Under the pieces are notes generated by a model. It worked only from the letters and a program-made list of their open reading frames with translations, made no database searches and was not told where the DNA came from. A stretch of 64,000 bases of DNA from Marinobacter sp. (lineage in GTDB: Bacteria; Pseudomonadota; Gammaproteobacteria; Pseudomonadales; Oleiphilaceae): contig JACIZI010000005.1 of the NCBI GenBank assembly GCA_014359475.1, forward strand, positions 1-64,000. Reading direction: 5' to 3'. The translations under genes and the position numbers were made by a program. Of the stretch, positions 1 to 9,384 are shown piece by piece (the first letter of the stretch is position 1; each line of letters opens with the position of its first letter).

Positions 1-61
1 ATCTATCTGACATACCTCGGCCAGCGCCCACACGAATTACTTGGTCAACTTTTTAAAGAGC
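1..61 (-). promoter_or_regulatory. rRNA leader with boxA antitermination element
   Basis: On the minus strand GCTCTTTAAAA (51-61) is an rrn boxA, which loads the NusB-S10 antitermination complex. It is followed by the TTGACCAAG and GTGTGGGCGC stretch typical of 16S leaders in gammaproteobacteria. The 16S gene itself must start beyond position 1. An rRNA operon next to a tyrosyl-tRNA synthetase gene is also found in Pseudomonas aeruginosa, as I recall it. Confidence 0.8.
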
Positions 62-91
62 GGTGAGCTGTCTGCTCAATCAAGGTGGCGT

Positions 92-119
92 ATTCTACAG
101 TGAATGCCCGCCTTGTCAA
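92..119 (-). promoter_or_regulatory. rRNA operon promoter P2
   Basis: Minus-strand -35 TTGACA (114-119), 16-nt spacer, -10 TAGAAT (92-97). The hexamers and spacer length equal those of P1, 114 bp upstream. The sequence just upstream of the -35 is A-rich on the minus strand, compatible with an UP element. GC-rich bases follow the -10, as expected for stringently controlled rRNA promoters. Confidence 0.8.
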
Positions 120-205
120 CTGCTTTTTTCGCTTTCCGGAAAGTTCCGTTCTGCTTCTTGCAGCTCCCCGCCGCTATCGCTGATGAGCGCGTCGAGGAGC
201 TGCGC

Positions 206-233
206 ATTCTACAGATGGGAGATTACCTGTCAA
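206..233 (-). promoter_or_regulatory. rRNA operon promoter P1
   Basis: Read on the minus strand there is a perfect -35 TTGACA (228-233), a 16-nt spacer and a -10 TAGAAT (206-211), followed by a GC-rich discriminator. It is the upstream member of two promoters with the same hexamers and spacer, placed ahead of an rRNA-type boxA, so it should drive a 16S-23S-5S operon that runs leftwards out of the window. Confidence 0.8.
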
Positions 234-272
234 CGACTTCCTGAAGATTTTTTCAGGGCCATATAAATCCGG

Positions 273-1475
273 TTATTTAACCACCAGAACCCGGGCAATC
301 TTCTTTTTGCCCGCCTGGATCACACAGTCGTCGCCTGCAACAAAGAACCTCTGGCCTGCAAGCTGCTCACCGTCAATATAAACAGCGCCACGACCAAGCA
401 CGTCCCTGGCTGCGGCGCCGTTCTTGACCAGTCCGGCCAGGCGCAGAACGGTCTGGATAGCCAACTGTTCCTCCCCTTCCAGGGGCACTTCGACCGTCGG
501 CACATTTTCCGGGATCTCACCGAGCCCTACGCGGTTACCGGCTGACTTGTGGGCAGTCGCCGCTGCCTGCTCATCATGGAAGCGGGTGATGATTTCCTGC
601 ACCAACAGCTTCTTATACTCCTGAGGATTTGCCCCGGCAGCCACCTCGTTACGGAATTCCCGCACTTCCGCAAGCGGGCGCAAACTCAGAAGCTCGAAGT
701 AACGCCACAACAACTGATCCGGCATGGACAGCAATTTGGTATACATCTCGCCGGGAGAATCGTTTACCCCCACATAATTGCCCAATGACTTGGACATTTT
801 CTGTACACCATCGAGCCCTTCGAGTATCGGCATGGTAAGAATGGCCTGAGGCTCTTGGCCATAGTGCTTCTGCAGAATACGCCCCATCAACAGGTTGAAT
901 CGCTGATCAGTACCACCGAGCTCCACATCCGCTTGCAACGCCACCGAATCGTACCCCTGCACCAGCGGGTAGAGAAATTCGTGAATGGCAATCGGTTGCT
1001 CAGACTTGTATCGCTTGTCGAAGTCATCCCTTTCCAGCATGCGGGCAACGGTATACTGACCAGCGAGGCGAATCATGTCCGCAGCACTCAGCTCGTTCAT
1101 CCAGTCCGAGTTGAACACCACCCGGGTCTTTTCGGGGTCCAGAATCTTGAACACCTGCTCTTTATAGCTGACCGCATTGGCGGCCACCTGCTCGCGCGTC
1201 AGGGGTGGGCGAGTTGCACTCTTACCGGTCGGATCGCCGATCATTCCGGTGAAATCACCGATCAGAAACAGGACCTCATGCCCCAGATCCTGAAACTGAC
1301 GCAGTTTATTGATCAGGACGGTATGCCCCAGATGCAGGTCCGGGGCGGTCGGATCAAAGCCCGCCTTGATACGCAGCGGACGACCGGTTTCCAGCTTTCT
1401 GATCAAATCCTCTTCCGGCAGGATTTCTTCCGCGCCGCGCCTGATAATCGCCAGAGCTTCATCAATGGATGCCAT
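273..1475 (-). CDS. tyrS: Tyrosyl-tRNA synthetase
   Basis: Cytoplasmic class I synthetase that charges tRNA-Tyr with tyrosine using ATP. The 400-aa protein has the class I signature HLGH at about residues 48-51 and KMSKS near residue 230, then a C-terminal S4-type RNA-binding domain. The spacing and the AGFDPTAPD lead-in fit the TyrZ-like branch seen in Pseudomonas. The open frame extends to 1529, but the ATG at 1475 (MASIDEAL) is the family-typical start and has a GGGAG sequence upstream. The gene lies just downstream, on the same strand, of a possible extended -10 promoter (1613-1618) and is followed by the rRNA promoters. Confidence 0.96.
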   Translation of the reverse strand: MASIDEALAIIRRGAEEILPEEDLIRKLETGRPLRIKAGFDPTAPDLHLGHTVLINKLRQFQDLGHEVLFLIGDFTGMIGDPTGKSATRPPLTREQVAANAVSYKEQVFKILDPEKTRVVFNSDWMNELSAADMIRLAGQYTVARMLERDDFDKRYKSEQPIAIHEFLYPLVQGYDSVALQADVELGGTDQRFNLLMGRILQKHYGQEPQAILTMPILEGLDGVQKMSKSLGNYVGVNDSPGEMYTKLLSMPDQLLWRYFELLSLRPLAEVREFRNEVAAGANPQEYKKLLVQEIITRFHDEQAAATAHKSAGNRVGLGEIPENVPTVEVPLEGEEQLAIQTVLRLAGLVKNGAAARDVLGRGAVYIDGEQLAGQRFFVAGDDCVIQAGKKKIARVLVVK

Positions 1476-1612
1476 GAACCCTACATCTCCCTTTAGAATG
1501 CTTTTACCGTAACTTACAAGCCTCAACACAAACGGACCTGAAGGTTACCGGAATGACTGATAAAGTAAGACCAGCTCAGCAGTTTTACGCCGGCCCTGAA
1601 CAGAGGCGCCGG

Positions 1613-1621
1613 ATTATACCA
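1613..1621 (-). promoter_or_regulatory. Possible extended -10 promoter of tyrS
   Basis: On the minus strand TATAAT (1613-1618) is preceded by TGG, an extended -10 arrangement. No good -35 is seen. It lies about 140 nt before the chosen tyrS start, leaving a long 5' UTR. The assignment is inference from motif and position only. Confidence 0.4.
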
Positions 1622-1772
1622 GCCAAACGGGCTGAAATCCGGCACACTGGTGACCACAACTGTAATGTTGATCGCTGTTGCGTTTTCTTTTTATACGGTA
1701 ACCTGTTGGTCTATACTTGAACGACAGCTTTAATTAGGCAGCACAAACTGCCGTAATACCGATCAAAAACGG

Positions 1773-3206
1773 GTGTCGCACGTGCTGAAGTCTTTTCCCA
1801 GAACTCATATAACGATTGCCGCGGTTGCCGGAGTCGTTGTCTCAGCCGCCATTCTCATGAGCCCCAGCTCGGACGTTGAAGCTGGCCGCATGTCCATCAA
1901 CCTGGACCTGGAAACCGGCGAGACCCGCCCGGCTCCTGTCCGGACTGCTCCGACGAAGCAGAAAGAAGAAATTCAACAGGCGGCTGAAACAACGCCAGCG
2001 CCAGCCCGGGTCGAAACTGCCTCAACCCCTGCAGCGACACCCACGGCGGCCCCGGAAACACCTGGACAGCAGCCCTCTGCTGTAAAAGAGCCGGCACTGA
2101 CCTGGGAACGCTTTGCCATCCAGTCCGGCGACACCCTCAGCGGCCTTTTCTCCAAAGCAGGCTACAACGATGGCCTGATGCTGAAAGTCATCCACGGCGA
2201 AGGTGATGCGAAAAAGGTCCAACGGTTGTTTGCCGGTGAAACCATTGCCTTCGGCAAAAACCCGGACGGAGAGCTCGCAGCCATACGCCTGGAGCGTTCG
2301 CGCCTTAAGCAGCTTGAGATCACCAGACAGAACGATACCTTTGTCGGTAAAACCGTCACAAGGGAGCCGACAGTAGAACCCGCGTTCGCCTCCGGCGTAA
2401 TCGAGGGCTCGCTCTATGTCGCGGCACGGGAAGCCGGGCTGAACGACCGCCTGGCAATGGAACTGGCGGGCATTTTCGGCTGGGATATTGATTTCGTCTA
2501 TGATGTACGCAAGGGCGACCGCTTTGAAGTCGTCTATGAAGACCTGTACCTGGACGGCGAAAAATACGGAACCGGCCGCATTCTTTCTGCCCGGTTCGTC
2601 AACCGGGGTGAAGACATCATTGCCCTGCTTTATACCGACAGCAACGGCGAAAGCGACTACTATGCCCCGGACGGCAGCAGTATGCGCAAGGCTTTCCTGC
2701 GCACACCCATTAACGCCCGCGTTTCTTCTCCGTTCAACCTGCAGCGACGCCATCCGGTGCTGGACGTAGTGCGTCCCCATGAAGGCACCGACTACGCGGC
2801 ACCTCCCGGTACGCCGATCAAGGCCGCAGGGGATGGCCGGGTGCGCTTTGCAGGCTGGAAGGGCGGCTATGGTCGCACGGTGGTACTGCAGCATGGCGAC
2901 AATATCACCACCCTCTATGCCCATATGCGCGGCCTCGGCAAAGGCATCGCCAATGGCACCCGGGTCAAACAGGGGCAGACCATCGGTTATGTCGGTTCTT
3001 CGGGCATGGTGACCGGACCGCATCTGCACTATGAGTTTCGTGTTAACGGCAGCCCGCGTAACTCCCGCCGGGTGGCACTGCCGGATGCCAAGCCTGTACC
3101 CAAACAGGAAATGGCAAGATTCAAACAGTTTGCCGAGCAGCAGATCGCCCAGTTCCAGATTTACCGCCGTCATCACCAGCAACTGGCCATGGCAACCGGC
3201 AACTGA
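1773..3206 (+). CDS. mepM: Murein DD-endopeptidase, M23 family with OapA/LysM-like domain
   Basis: Envelope enzyme expected to cleave peptidoglycan cross-links so that new strands can be inserted. The 477-aa protein has an N-terminal hydrophobic segment (about 15-30), a Pro/Ala/Thr-rich linker (50-105), an OapA-like substrate-recognition domain (110-165), and a C-terminal lysostaphin-like M23 domain. The zinc site is visible as HEGTD near residue 335 and HLHYE near 416. The start is GTG at 1773; a GTG at 1782 is an alternative. The stop overlaps the anmK start (TGATG), so the two are translationally coupled, joining wall turnover with recycling. The exact paralogue (MepM/YebA type) is inferred. 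Confidence 0.9.
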   Translation: MSHVLKSFPRTHITIAAVAGVVVSAAILMSPSSDVEAGRMSINLDLETGETRPAPVRTAPTKQKEEIQQAAETTPAPARVETASTPAATPTAAPETPGQQPSAVKEPALTWERFAIQSGDTLSGLFSKAGYNDGLMLKVIHGEGDAKKVQRLFAGETIAFGKNPDGELAAIRLERSRLKQLEITRQNDTFVGKTVTREPTVEPAFASGVIEGSLYVAAREAGLNDRLAMELAGIFGWDIDFVYDVRKGDRFEVVYEDLYLDGEKYGTGRILSARFVNRGEDIIALLYTDSNGESDYYAPDGSSMRKAFLRTPINARVSSPFNLQRRHPVLDVVRPHEGTDYAAPPGTPIKAAGDGRVRFAGWKGGYGRTVVLQHGDNITTLYAHMRGLGKGIANGTRVKQGQTIGYVGSSGMVTGPHLHYEFRVNGSPRNSRRVALPDAKPVPKQEMARFKQFAEQQIAQFQIYRRHHQQLAMATGN

Positions 3207-4309
3207 TGAGCGAAGACACCTGGATTGGCCTCATGTCCGGCACCAGCATGGATAGCATTGATGCGGTGCTGGTTTCTTTCGGGCCAGGCCGGGTAAAAAT
3301 GCTCGATCAGCAAACGCTGCATTACCCTGTGGATGTACGCCAGCGGCTCTGCAGCCTGAGCCAGAACCAGGCAACACCTGATGAGCTGGGTGAGCTGGAC
3401 TGCATTACCGGTGAGCTGTTTGCTGAGGCTGCCATGCAGCTGGTTGAGCGCGCCGGCGATAGTCGACGAACCATCCGTGCCATCGGCAGCCACGGACAGA
3501 CCATCCGCCACCAACCCACCGGCCCCCATCCCTTTTCCATTCAACTGGGAGACCCGAGTCGCATTACCGAACTGACCGGCATCACTACCGTTGCCGACTT
3601 CCGGCGACGGGATATGGCCGCGGGCGGAGAGGGGGCCCCTCTTGCACCTGCCTTTCACAGGGCATTCTTTGGTTCCGCCAGCGAGGATCGCTGCATTCTG
3701 AACCTGGGAGGCATCGCCAACATCAGCTGGCTGCCAGCAGGAGACGCCTCTCCGGTCATGGGGTTCGATACCGGGCCGGCCAACGCGCTGATGGATGCCT
3801 GGTGCCACTCCCACACTGGCCGCCCCTATGACGAGAATGGCGAGCTGGCGAGAGAAGGCTCGGTGGACGTCGGGCTGTTGGATGACATGCTATCGGATGC
3901 CTACTTTCTGCGGGAACCGCCGAAAAGTACGGGCAAGGAAAAGTTCAACCTGGAATGGATTACCACCGTACTGAAGCGCCACCCCGATGTCAGCGCCCAG
4001 GACGTGCAGCGAACCCTGCTGGCATTGACGGCTGAATCCATCGCGCGACAGCTTCCCGAGTCCCACAGCCTGACGATCTATGCCTGTGGTGGTGGCACTC
4101 AGAACCCGCTGCTGATGCAGGAGCTGGCAAAAGCCTGCGTCCCTCACCGGGTATGCACCACCAGTGAGCTGGGACTGGATCCACAGTGGGTTGAGCCTGC
4201 CGCCTTCGCCTGGCTGGCACGACAGACCCTTGATGGGTTACCGGGAAACACCCCCTCGGTCACCGGCGCCGCCGGCCCCCGGATACTCGGAGCCATCTAC
4301 CAGCCGTAA
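3206..4309 (+). CDS. anmK: Anhydro-N-acetylmuramic acid kinase
   Basis: Cytoplasmic enzyme that opens and phosphorylates 1,6-anhydro-MurNAc to MurNAc-6-phosphate during peptidoglycan recycling. The 367-aa length is normal for AnmK. The N-terminal phosphate-binding motif GLMSGTSMDSID is at residues 8-19, DTGPAN and the C-terminal ACGGGTQNPLL nucleotide-binding loop are present. The ATG overlaps the stop of the upstream M23 endopeptidase. It ends 18 bp before the convergent erpA. Confidence 0.96.
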   Translation: MSEDTWIGLMSGTSMDSIDAVLVSFGPGRVKMLDQQTLHYPVDVRQRLCSLSQNQATPDELGELDCITGELFAEAAMQLVERAGDSRRTIRAIGSHGQTIRHQPTGPHPFSIQLGDPSRITELTGITTVADFRRRDMAAGGEGAPLAPAFHRAFFGSASEDRCILNLGGIANISWLPAGDASPVMGFDTGPANALMDAWCHSHTGRPYDENGELAREGSVDVGLLDDMLSDAYFLREPPKSTGKEKFNLEWITTVLKRHPDVSAQDVQRTLLALTAESIARQLPESHSLTIYACGGGTQNPLLMQELAKACVPHRVCTTSELGLDPQWVEPAAFAWLARQTLDGLPGNTPSVTGAAGPRILGAIYQP

Positions 4310-4327
4310 GTCCGGTGAACAAATCGG

Positions 4328-4681
4328 TCAGATAGAGAAAGAGCTCCCGCAGCCACAGGTCGAAGAGGCATTAGGATTTCGGACCACAAACTGGGAACCT
4401 TGCAGCCCTTCTTCGTATACAATAGTGGCCCCTACCAGGTACTGGTAGCTCATAGGGTCGACAAGCAGTTTCATGCCACCCTTCTCCACCACGGTATCTT
4501 CCTCGTCCTGCTCTTCCTCGAAGGAAAATCCGTACTGGAACCCAGAGCAGCCGCCGCCCGTCACAAACACCCGCAACTTGAGATCAGGATTACCCTCATC
4601 CTCGACGAGTTCGCGGACCTTGGCGACGGCACTGTCACTGAAAAACAGTGGTGTGGGAACTTGTTGTTCGACAACGCTCAA
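4328..4681 (-). CDS. erpA: Iron-sulfur cluster insertion protein ErpA
   Basis: A-type carrier that delivers [4Fe-4S] clusters to apoproteins, for example in isoprenoid synthesis. The 117-aa protein has the three ligand cysteines: GGCSG near residue 45 and CGCG near the C-terminus. The start is TTG at 4681, supported by GGAGG six bases upstream. It is last in a leftward group argC-DUF6776-bactofilin-erpA but has a 65-bp gap that may hold its own promoter. Confidence 0.96.
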   Translation of the reverse strand: MSVVEQQVPTPLFFSDSAVAKVRELVEDEGNPDLKLRVFVTGGGCSGFQYGFSFEEEQDEEDTVVEKGGMKLLVDPMSYQYLVGATIVYEEGLQGSQFVVRNPNASSTCGCGSSFSI

Positions 4682-4746
4682 TTCAGCCTCCGGAAACGAC
4701 TGAGCAAATGTGCACCAATTATCCTTATCCTGACTAAAACAATCAA

Positions 4747-5211
4747 CTATTCCTCGGCCCGTTTATTTTCCGCCACCGTCCCGACGTCAGATTGAGCGCT
4801 TTCACCCTGTCGCGGCTGCTCATGGGCGATGAATCCAGCCGATTCCTGCTGGTGTACCAGGCTGCCGTTCACAGAGGCTCCAACAGCCATCTCAATCAGG
4901 TTGTAATAGACCGTGCCCTGGATGGACGCCTTGTCTGCCAACTCAAGATGGCCCGAGGAATGCACATCGCCACGCACACAGCCATTGATGATCACATGGG
5001 GGGCAATGATATCTCCCTGGATCTCACCCACTTCCGACACCCGGAGAATGGCATCACTGCCTTCACCGGCTACTACATTGCCGCGGATCCGCCCATCCAC
5101 ATGCAGCCCACCGGAAAAATGGATATCCCCCTCTACTGCAGTATTGGAGGAGATCAGCGTGTCAAATCGCCCCGCCGGACGGCGTGGTTTTTGTTGTTTC
5201 TTGCCAAACAT
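4747..5211 (-). CDS. Bactofilin family polymer-forming protein
   Basis: Small cytoskeletal protein expected to polymerise through a right-handed beta-helix and mark sites at the inner membrane. The 154-aa protein has a basic N-terminus, a central bactofilin domain (about 20-115) with the repeated GD/GxV pattern ([25 protein letters not shown]), and an acidic Glu-rich tail. It starts one base after the stop of the DUF6776 gene, so the two are co-translated. The role in this organism (shape, polarity or envelope assembly) cannot be read from sequence. Confidence 0.9.
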   Translation of the reverse strand: MFGKKQQKPRRPAGRFDTLISSNTAVEGDIHFSGGLHVDGRIRGNVVAGEGSDAILRVSEVGEIQGDIIAPHVIINGCVRGDVHSSGHLELADKASIQGTVYYNLIEMAVGASVNGSLVHQQESAGFIAHEQPRQGESAQSDVGTVAENKRAEE

Positions 5212-5212
5212 G

Positions 5213-5962
5213 TCAGTTCTCCGTCAGTTCCTGCCAGTCGAATGTACGCTCCGCCGGGGAAGACTTTCCACCGTCAGCCCGCGCCACCACTTGCACTTCC
5301 ACAGGCCTGAATCCGTCTGGAATCTGCAGTGTGCCTTCAACATCCTGGAAGTATCGGAAACGGAACTTCACTCCCAGGTCATCGATCTGCTCCGACAGAT
5401 CACGCAGGGCGATCACTTCCCGCTCTCCGTCACGCCTGCCAATCAGATTGACGGCAACCACGCCGGATATATAACTCTTGTTGTTCCCCACCTGAACCAG
5501 TGTCAGGCGGAAATCCCACTGATGCGCCAGATGCCCCTTGTGCAGCTGGAGGCGGTCCACCTGCAACCCCTTACTGGTTTCCGAAGGCGCCATAATGTTC
5601 CGGTAGAAACTCAGATCGGCCCGCAGGGCCGCCATCTCCGTTTCCAGCTCGACGATGGTGCGACGAGCAACTTTTAGCGCCTGTTGATCAATGGAGCGAC
5701 CCCGTTCCAGGGTGATGACCCTTTGGCGCGCTTCGGTGTAACCCTCACGCACTTTTTGCAACTCCTCCGCCAGGCGCCCCTGACTCTCTTCCAGCCCTGA
5801 CAGCCTGCCGCTGCCATAGGTGACACCCACCACATAGCCCAACACCGCAGTCACGACACTGAACACCAACAAAATGGCGGAGCGCCGCAGCCGGTATCCC
5901 GGCCGGTGCCGGATAACCACATACTCGCCTGCGGGTTTGTGCTTTTTCTCGCTCACGGGCAA
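5213..5962 (-). CDS. DUF6776-type membrane-anchored coiled-coil protein
   Basis: A 249-aa bitopic protein of unknown function. It has a short basic cytoplasmic N-terminus, one membrane segment at about residues 30-52, then a predicted coiled coil (about 55-120, heptad-like with many Glu/Arg/Leu), and a beta-rich C-terminal domain presumably in the periplasm. It sits between argC (two-base gap) and bactofilin (one-base gap); the same neighbour occurs in Pseudomonas next to argC. The constant bactofilin partnership suggests that it may link the cytoskeleton to the envelope, which is inference. Confidence 0.75.
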   Translation of the reverse strand: MPVSEKKHKPAGEYVVIRHRPGYRLRRSAILLVFSVVTAVLGYVVGVTYGSGRLSGLEESQGRLAEELQKVREGYTEARQRVITLERGRSIDQQALKVARRTIVELETEMAALRADLSFYRNIMAPSETSKGLQVDRLQLHKGHLAHQWDFRLTLVQVGNNKSYISGVVAVNLIGRRDGEREVIALRDLSEQIDDLGVKFRFRYFQDVEGTLQIPDGFRPVEVQVVARADGGKSSPAERTFDWQELTEN

Positions 5963-5964
5963 CT

Positions 5965-7008
5965 TTACGGAAGCAGCGCCGGGCTGGCCATGCCCATACG
6001 CTCATCCAGCCCGAACATGATATTCATGTTCTGCACAGCCTGCCCTGCAGCGCCTTTAACCAGATTATCGATCACCGAGGACACAATCACCATATTGCTG
6101 TCTTCCTGGCGATGCAGGGCCATCCGGCAAAGGTTCGCGCCGCGCACACTGCGGGTTTCCGGATGACTGCCGAACGGCATTACATCCACAAAAGGCTCAT
6201 CCCGGAAACGCTCTTCAAACAGCGCCTGCAGCCGGTCGAAATCAGACGGATTGTTAAGCTGGGCGTACAAGGTAGCTTCGATACCCCGTACCATCGGGAT
6301 CAGGTGCGGCACAAACGTCACGCCCACGGCGCTTCCCGCCGCATCGGTCAGGCCCTGGCGGATTTCAGGCAGATGCCGGTGACCGGAGGCTCCGTAAGCC
6401 TTGAAGCTTTCACCGACTTCCCCGTGCAGCATCGGGATCTTGCCCTGCCGACCGCCGCCGCTGGCACCGGACTTGGCATCCGCAATCAGCCGGGAGGTAT
6501 CGACCAGATCATTCTCCAGCAGCGGAAGAAAGCCCAGCTGGACGGCGGTCGGATAGCACCCGGGATTGGCCACGAGACGAGCCTCGCGAACCTGCTCACG
6601 GGCCACTTCCGGCAGACCGTACACGGCTTTCTCTGCCCACTCGGGGCTGGTATGGGGCATACCGTACCAGCGGGCCCAGACATCCAGGTCGCGGATCCGG
6701 AAATCGGCGGACAGATCGACTACCCGGGTACCGGCAGCCAGCAACTCGGGCACTGCCTCCATGGCGACACCGTGAGGGGTGGCGAAAAATACCAGATCAC
6801 AAGCGGCCAGCTCACGGTTGTCCGGCTCCGAGAACGCCAGCTCGTAATGGCCCCGCAGATTGGGGTACATGTCAGCCACGCGAACACCCGCCTCCGAGCG
6901 GGAAGTAATACAGCGCACATCCGCTTGCGGATGGTCCGCGAGAATCCTGAGAAGCTCCACACCGGTGTAGCCGGTACCGCCGACAATGCCTACCTTGATC
7001 ACATCCAC
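5965..7008 (-). CDS. argC: N-acetyl-gamma-glutamyl-phosphate reductase
   Basis: Third step of arginine biosynthesis: NADPH-dependent reduction of N-acetylglutamyl phosphate to the semialdehyde. The 347-aa protein has an N-terminal Rossmann motif [10 protein letters not shown] (8-17) and the active-site cysteine in NPGCYPT near residue 150. The start is GTG at 7008 with CGGGA upstream; a second GTG lies two codons in. It leads the leftward group that continues into the DUF6776 and bactofilin genes. Confidence 0.96.
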   Translation of the reverse strand: MDVIKVGIVGGTGYTGVELLRILADHPQADVRCITSRSEAGVRVADMYPNLRGHYELAFSEPDNRELAACDLVFFATPHGVAMEAVPELLAAGTRVVDLSADFRIRDLDVWARWYGMPHTSPEWAEKAVYGLPEVAREQVREARLVANPGCYPTAVQLGFLPLLENDLVDTSRLIADAKSGASGGGRQGKIPMLHGEVGESFKAYGASGHRHLPEIRQGLTDAAGSAVGVTFVPHLIPMVRGIEATLYAQLNNPSDFDRLQALFEERFRDEPFVDVMPFGSHPETRSVRGANLCRMALHRQEDSNMVIVSSVIDNLVKGAAGQAVQNMNIMFGLDERMGMASPALLP

Positions 7009-7157
7009 TCCCGAACTGCTTAGTTACTGAACCCGAGGTGCCTGTCGCACCCTTCAAAGCCCTATAGTCTAGCATGATAAACGAAGGACTTATTGCAGCC
7101 TCAACGGGTCTGGTTACAATACCTTCAGCTTCCACCCCAGACGGACCAGGGCCTTGC

Positions 7158-8933
7158 ATGCGAAACCGCCGGAAACAGATGACCGAACAACTGATCGCCA
7201 TGTTCCGGCGGCGACTTTCGGGCGTGGATGCCCTGCCACAGCTGGCGGTGTTGGGGTTGCTTTCCGGGCTGGTAACCGGTGCCGTAATTCTGCTGTTCCG
7301 GCTGGCCATCGAATGGCCCCTGGAGCAACTCCTGCCCGGCCGGGAGTCGGAAGCGTTCGAGCAACTGGACTGGATCACCCGGGGCCTGTTGCCTCTCGGC
7401 GGCGCGCTGACTCTCGGACTGCTCCTGCAGCGCCTTGCCCTACAGGATCGCAAGGTGGGCGTGGTGCATGTCATGGAGCGCCTCAACTACCATCAGGGAT
7501 ATCTGACAGTGCGCAGCGCGCTGGTGCAGTTTTTCTCCGGTGTGATTACGGTAATCACTGGCCAGTCCGCCGGCCGGGAAGGCCCTGCCGTCCACCTCGG
7601 GGCCGCCTTCTCCAGTCTGATGGGGCAATGGATGCGCCTGCCCAACAACAGCATCCGCACCCTGGTTGCCTGCGGCTGCGCTGCCGCCATTTCCGCGTCA
7701 TTCAACACCCCCATTTCCGGGGTTATTTTTGCCATGGAAGTGGTGATGATGGAATACACCATTGCCGGGTTCACACCCATCATCCTGGCGTCGGTCAGTG
7801 CGGCCATTGTGACCCAGGCGGTCTATGGAGGCGAGCCCGCCTTCGCAGTACCGGCGCTGACCATGAACTCCCTCCTGGAGATTCCGTGGATTATCACCAT
7901 CGCCGTGTGCATCGGTATTGCCGCTGCCACCTTTATTCATATTGTCGAAGCCGGCAGCCGCTACCATCATCGACCCGTGCTGTTGCGCGTTGCGGTGGCG
8001 GGCCTGCTGATGGTGCCCTTCGCGATTCTGGTGCCGCAAGTAATGGGCATCGGCTACGATACGGTTAATGCGACCATCCACGGCGACCTGCCGTTATGGC
8101 TGCTGATCGGTGCGGGAATCGCCAAACTGGTCGTTACTGCCATCACCATCGGTCTGGGCATGCCCAGCGGGGTTATTGGCCCGACCCTGTTCATGGGGGC
8201 CACGCTCGGCGGCGCCATGGGCCTGGTTGGTGCCCAGGTGGCACCGGATTATGCGTCCTCTGTGGGCTTCTACGCCATGCTCGGCATGGGGGCCATGATG
8301 GGGGCAGTACTGCAGGCACCGCTGGCTGCACTGATGACCGTACTGGAACTGACCCGCAACTCCAATATCATTCTTCCGGCGATGCTGATCATTACCACGT
8401 CCAGCCTGGTGACCAGCGAGGCCTTCGGCAAGAAATCCCTGTTCCTGACCATCCTCAAAACCCAGGGACTCAGTTACCAGAATTCACCCGTCATCCAGGC
8501 GCTGCGACGGGTTTCGGTGGGGGCCATCATGGAGCGCAGTATCCTGCGCACTGAACGCCACCTGAGCCCGGCTGAAGCCCGCAAGATACTGGCTTCGGAG
8601 CCCCGCTGGCTGATCATCGAGGGCAGCAACGGCCCCACCGCGATGATGCCGGCTGTCGACCTGGCCCGCTACCTGGAGGATGCCGCTGAAGAGGCCAAAA
8701 AAGCAGACCGGGAGATGCCCGAGGCCATCGACCTGATTGAGATTCCTGCCAACCGGCGGGACATTGCACCGGTCCAGTATCAGGCCACCCTTGAGGAGGC
8801 CGTGGAGCAATTCGAGAGCAGCGGTGCCGAGGCCCTGTACGTGCAGCGCCCCATTGCGCCAATGATCCAGCACATCTACGGTATAGTGCTTCGTTCGGAT
8901 ATCGAGAGTTACTACAAATACCGCCGCAGCTGA
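7158..8933 (+). CDS. ClC family chloride channel or H+/Cl- antiporter with CBS domains
   Basis: Inner-membrane anion transport protein of 591 aa. The ClC core spans about residues 15-440 with the gating glutamate in GREGP and the second anion-pathway motif GMPSGVIGP. The C-terminal 150 residues form a CBS-domain pair, typical of longer ClC proteins that bind nucleotides. The open frame begins at 7074; ATG 7158 has AGGG six bases upstream and ATG 7179 is also possible. Whether it is a channel or an exchanger cannot be decided from what I can see. It is divergent from argC. Confidence 0.92.
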   Translation: MRNRRKQMTEQLIAMFRRRLSGVDALPQLAVLGLLSGLVTGAVILLFRLAIEWPLEQLLPGRESEAFEQLDWITRGLLPLGGALTLGLLLQRLALQDRKVGVVHVMERLNYHQGYLTVRSALVQFFSGVITVITGQSAGREGPAVHLGAAFSSLMGQWMRLPNNSIRTLVACGCAAAISASFNTPISGVIFAMEVVMMEYTIAGFTPIILASVSAAIVTQAVYGGEPAFAVPALTMNSLLEIPWIITIAVCIGIAAATFIHIVEAGSRYHHRPVLLRVAVAGLLMVPFAILVPQVMGIGYDTVNATIHGDLPLWLLIGAGIAKLVVTAITIGLGMPSGVIGPTLFMGATLGGAMGLVGAQVAPDYASSVGFYAMLGMGAMMGAVLQAPLAALMTVLELTRNSNIILPAMLIITTSSLVTSEAFGKKSLFLTILKTQGLSYQNSPVIQALRRVSVGAIMERSILRTERHLSPAEARKILASEPRWLIIEGSNGPTAMMPAVDLARYLEDAAEEAKKADREMPEAIDLIEIPANRRDIAPVQYQATLEEAVEQFESSGAEALYVQRPIAPMIQHIYGIVLRSDIESYYKYRRS

Positions 8934-8961
8934 TCCTTCAACCCAATCAACAGGATTTACT

Positions 8962-9384
8962 ATGCTCTGGGTGAAAGCCTTTCACATCATTTCCCTGGTT
9001 TGCTGGTTTGCCGGCATCTTTTACCTGCCGCGGCTGTTTGTGTACCACGCTGCCTGCCAGGACCAGCCAGGGCAGGAACGCTTCAAGATCATGGAACGCA
9101 AGCTCTACCGGGGCATCACCACACCCTCCATGATCGCCACGGTCATTTTCGGTCTCTGGCTACTCAGTTACAATGTTCCGGGCTACATGAGCCAGGGCTG
9201 GATGCACGCCAAGCTGTTATTGGTAACCGTTCTGATTGTGTACCATTTCTACTGTGGGCACCTGGTCAGGGTATTCCGGGATGACCGCAACACCCGCAGC
9301 CATGTATTCTACCGCTGGTTCAATGAACTGCCGGTGCTGATCCTGCTGGTAGTCGTCATTCTTGCCGTGGTCAAACCTTTCTGA
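8962..9384 (+). CDS. hemJ: Protoporphyrinogen IX oxidase HemJ
   Basis: Inner-membrane haem-synthesis enzyme that oxidises protoporphyrinogen IX to protoporphyrin IX. The 140-aa protein has four membrane segments and the family pattern: AFHIIS near residue 6, WFAGIFYLPRLFVYH (15-29) and the MERKLY segment. An AGGA sequence precedes the ATG. It overlaps or abuts thiD and is close to hemL, which supports a haem role; the family was long listed as UPF0093 or CopD-like. Confidence 0.92.
   Translation: MLWVKAFHIISLVCWFAGIFYLPRLFVYHAACQDQPGQERFKIMERKLYRGITTPSMIATVIFGLWLLSYNVPGYMSQGWMHAKLLLVTVLIVYHFYCGHLVRVFRDDRNTRSHVFYRWFNELPVLILLVVVILAVVKPF

Noticed and set aside
2022..3182. 386-codon open frame on the minus strand
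   Set aside because: Antisense to the M23 endopeptidase gene; GC-rich codon bias keeps this frame open and the product resembles no protein.
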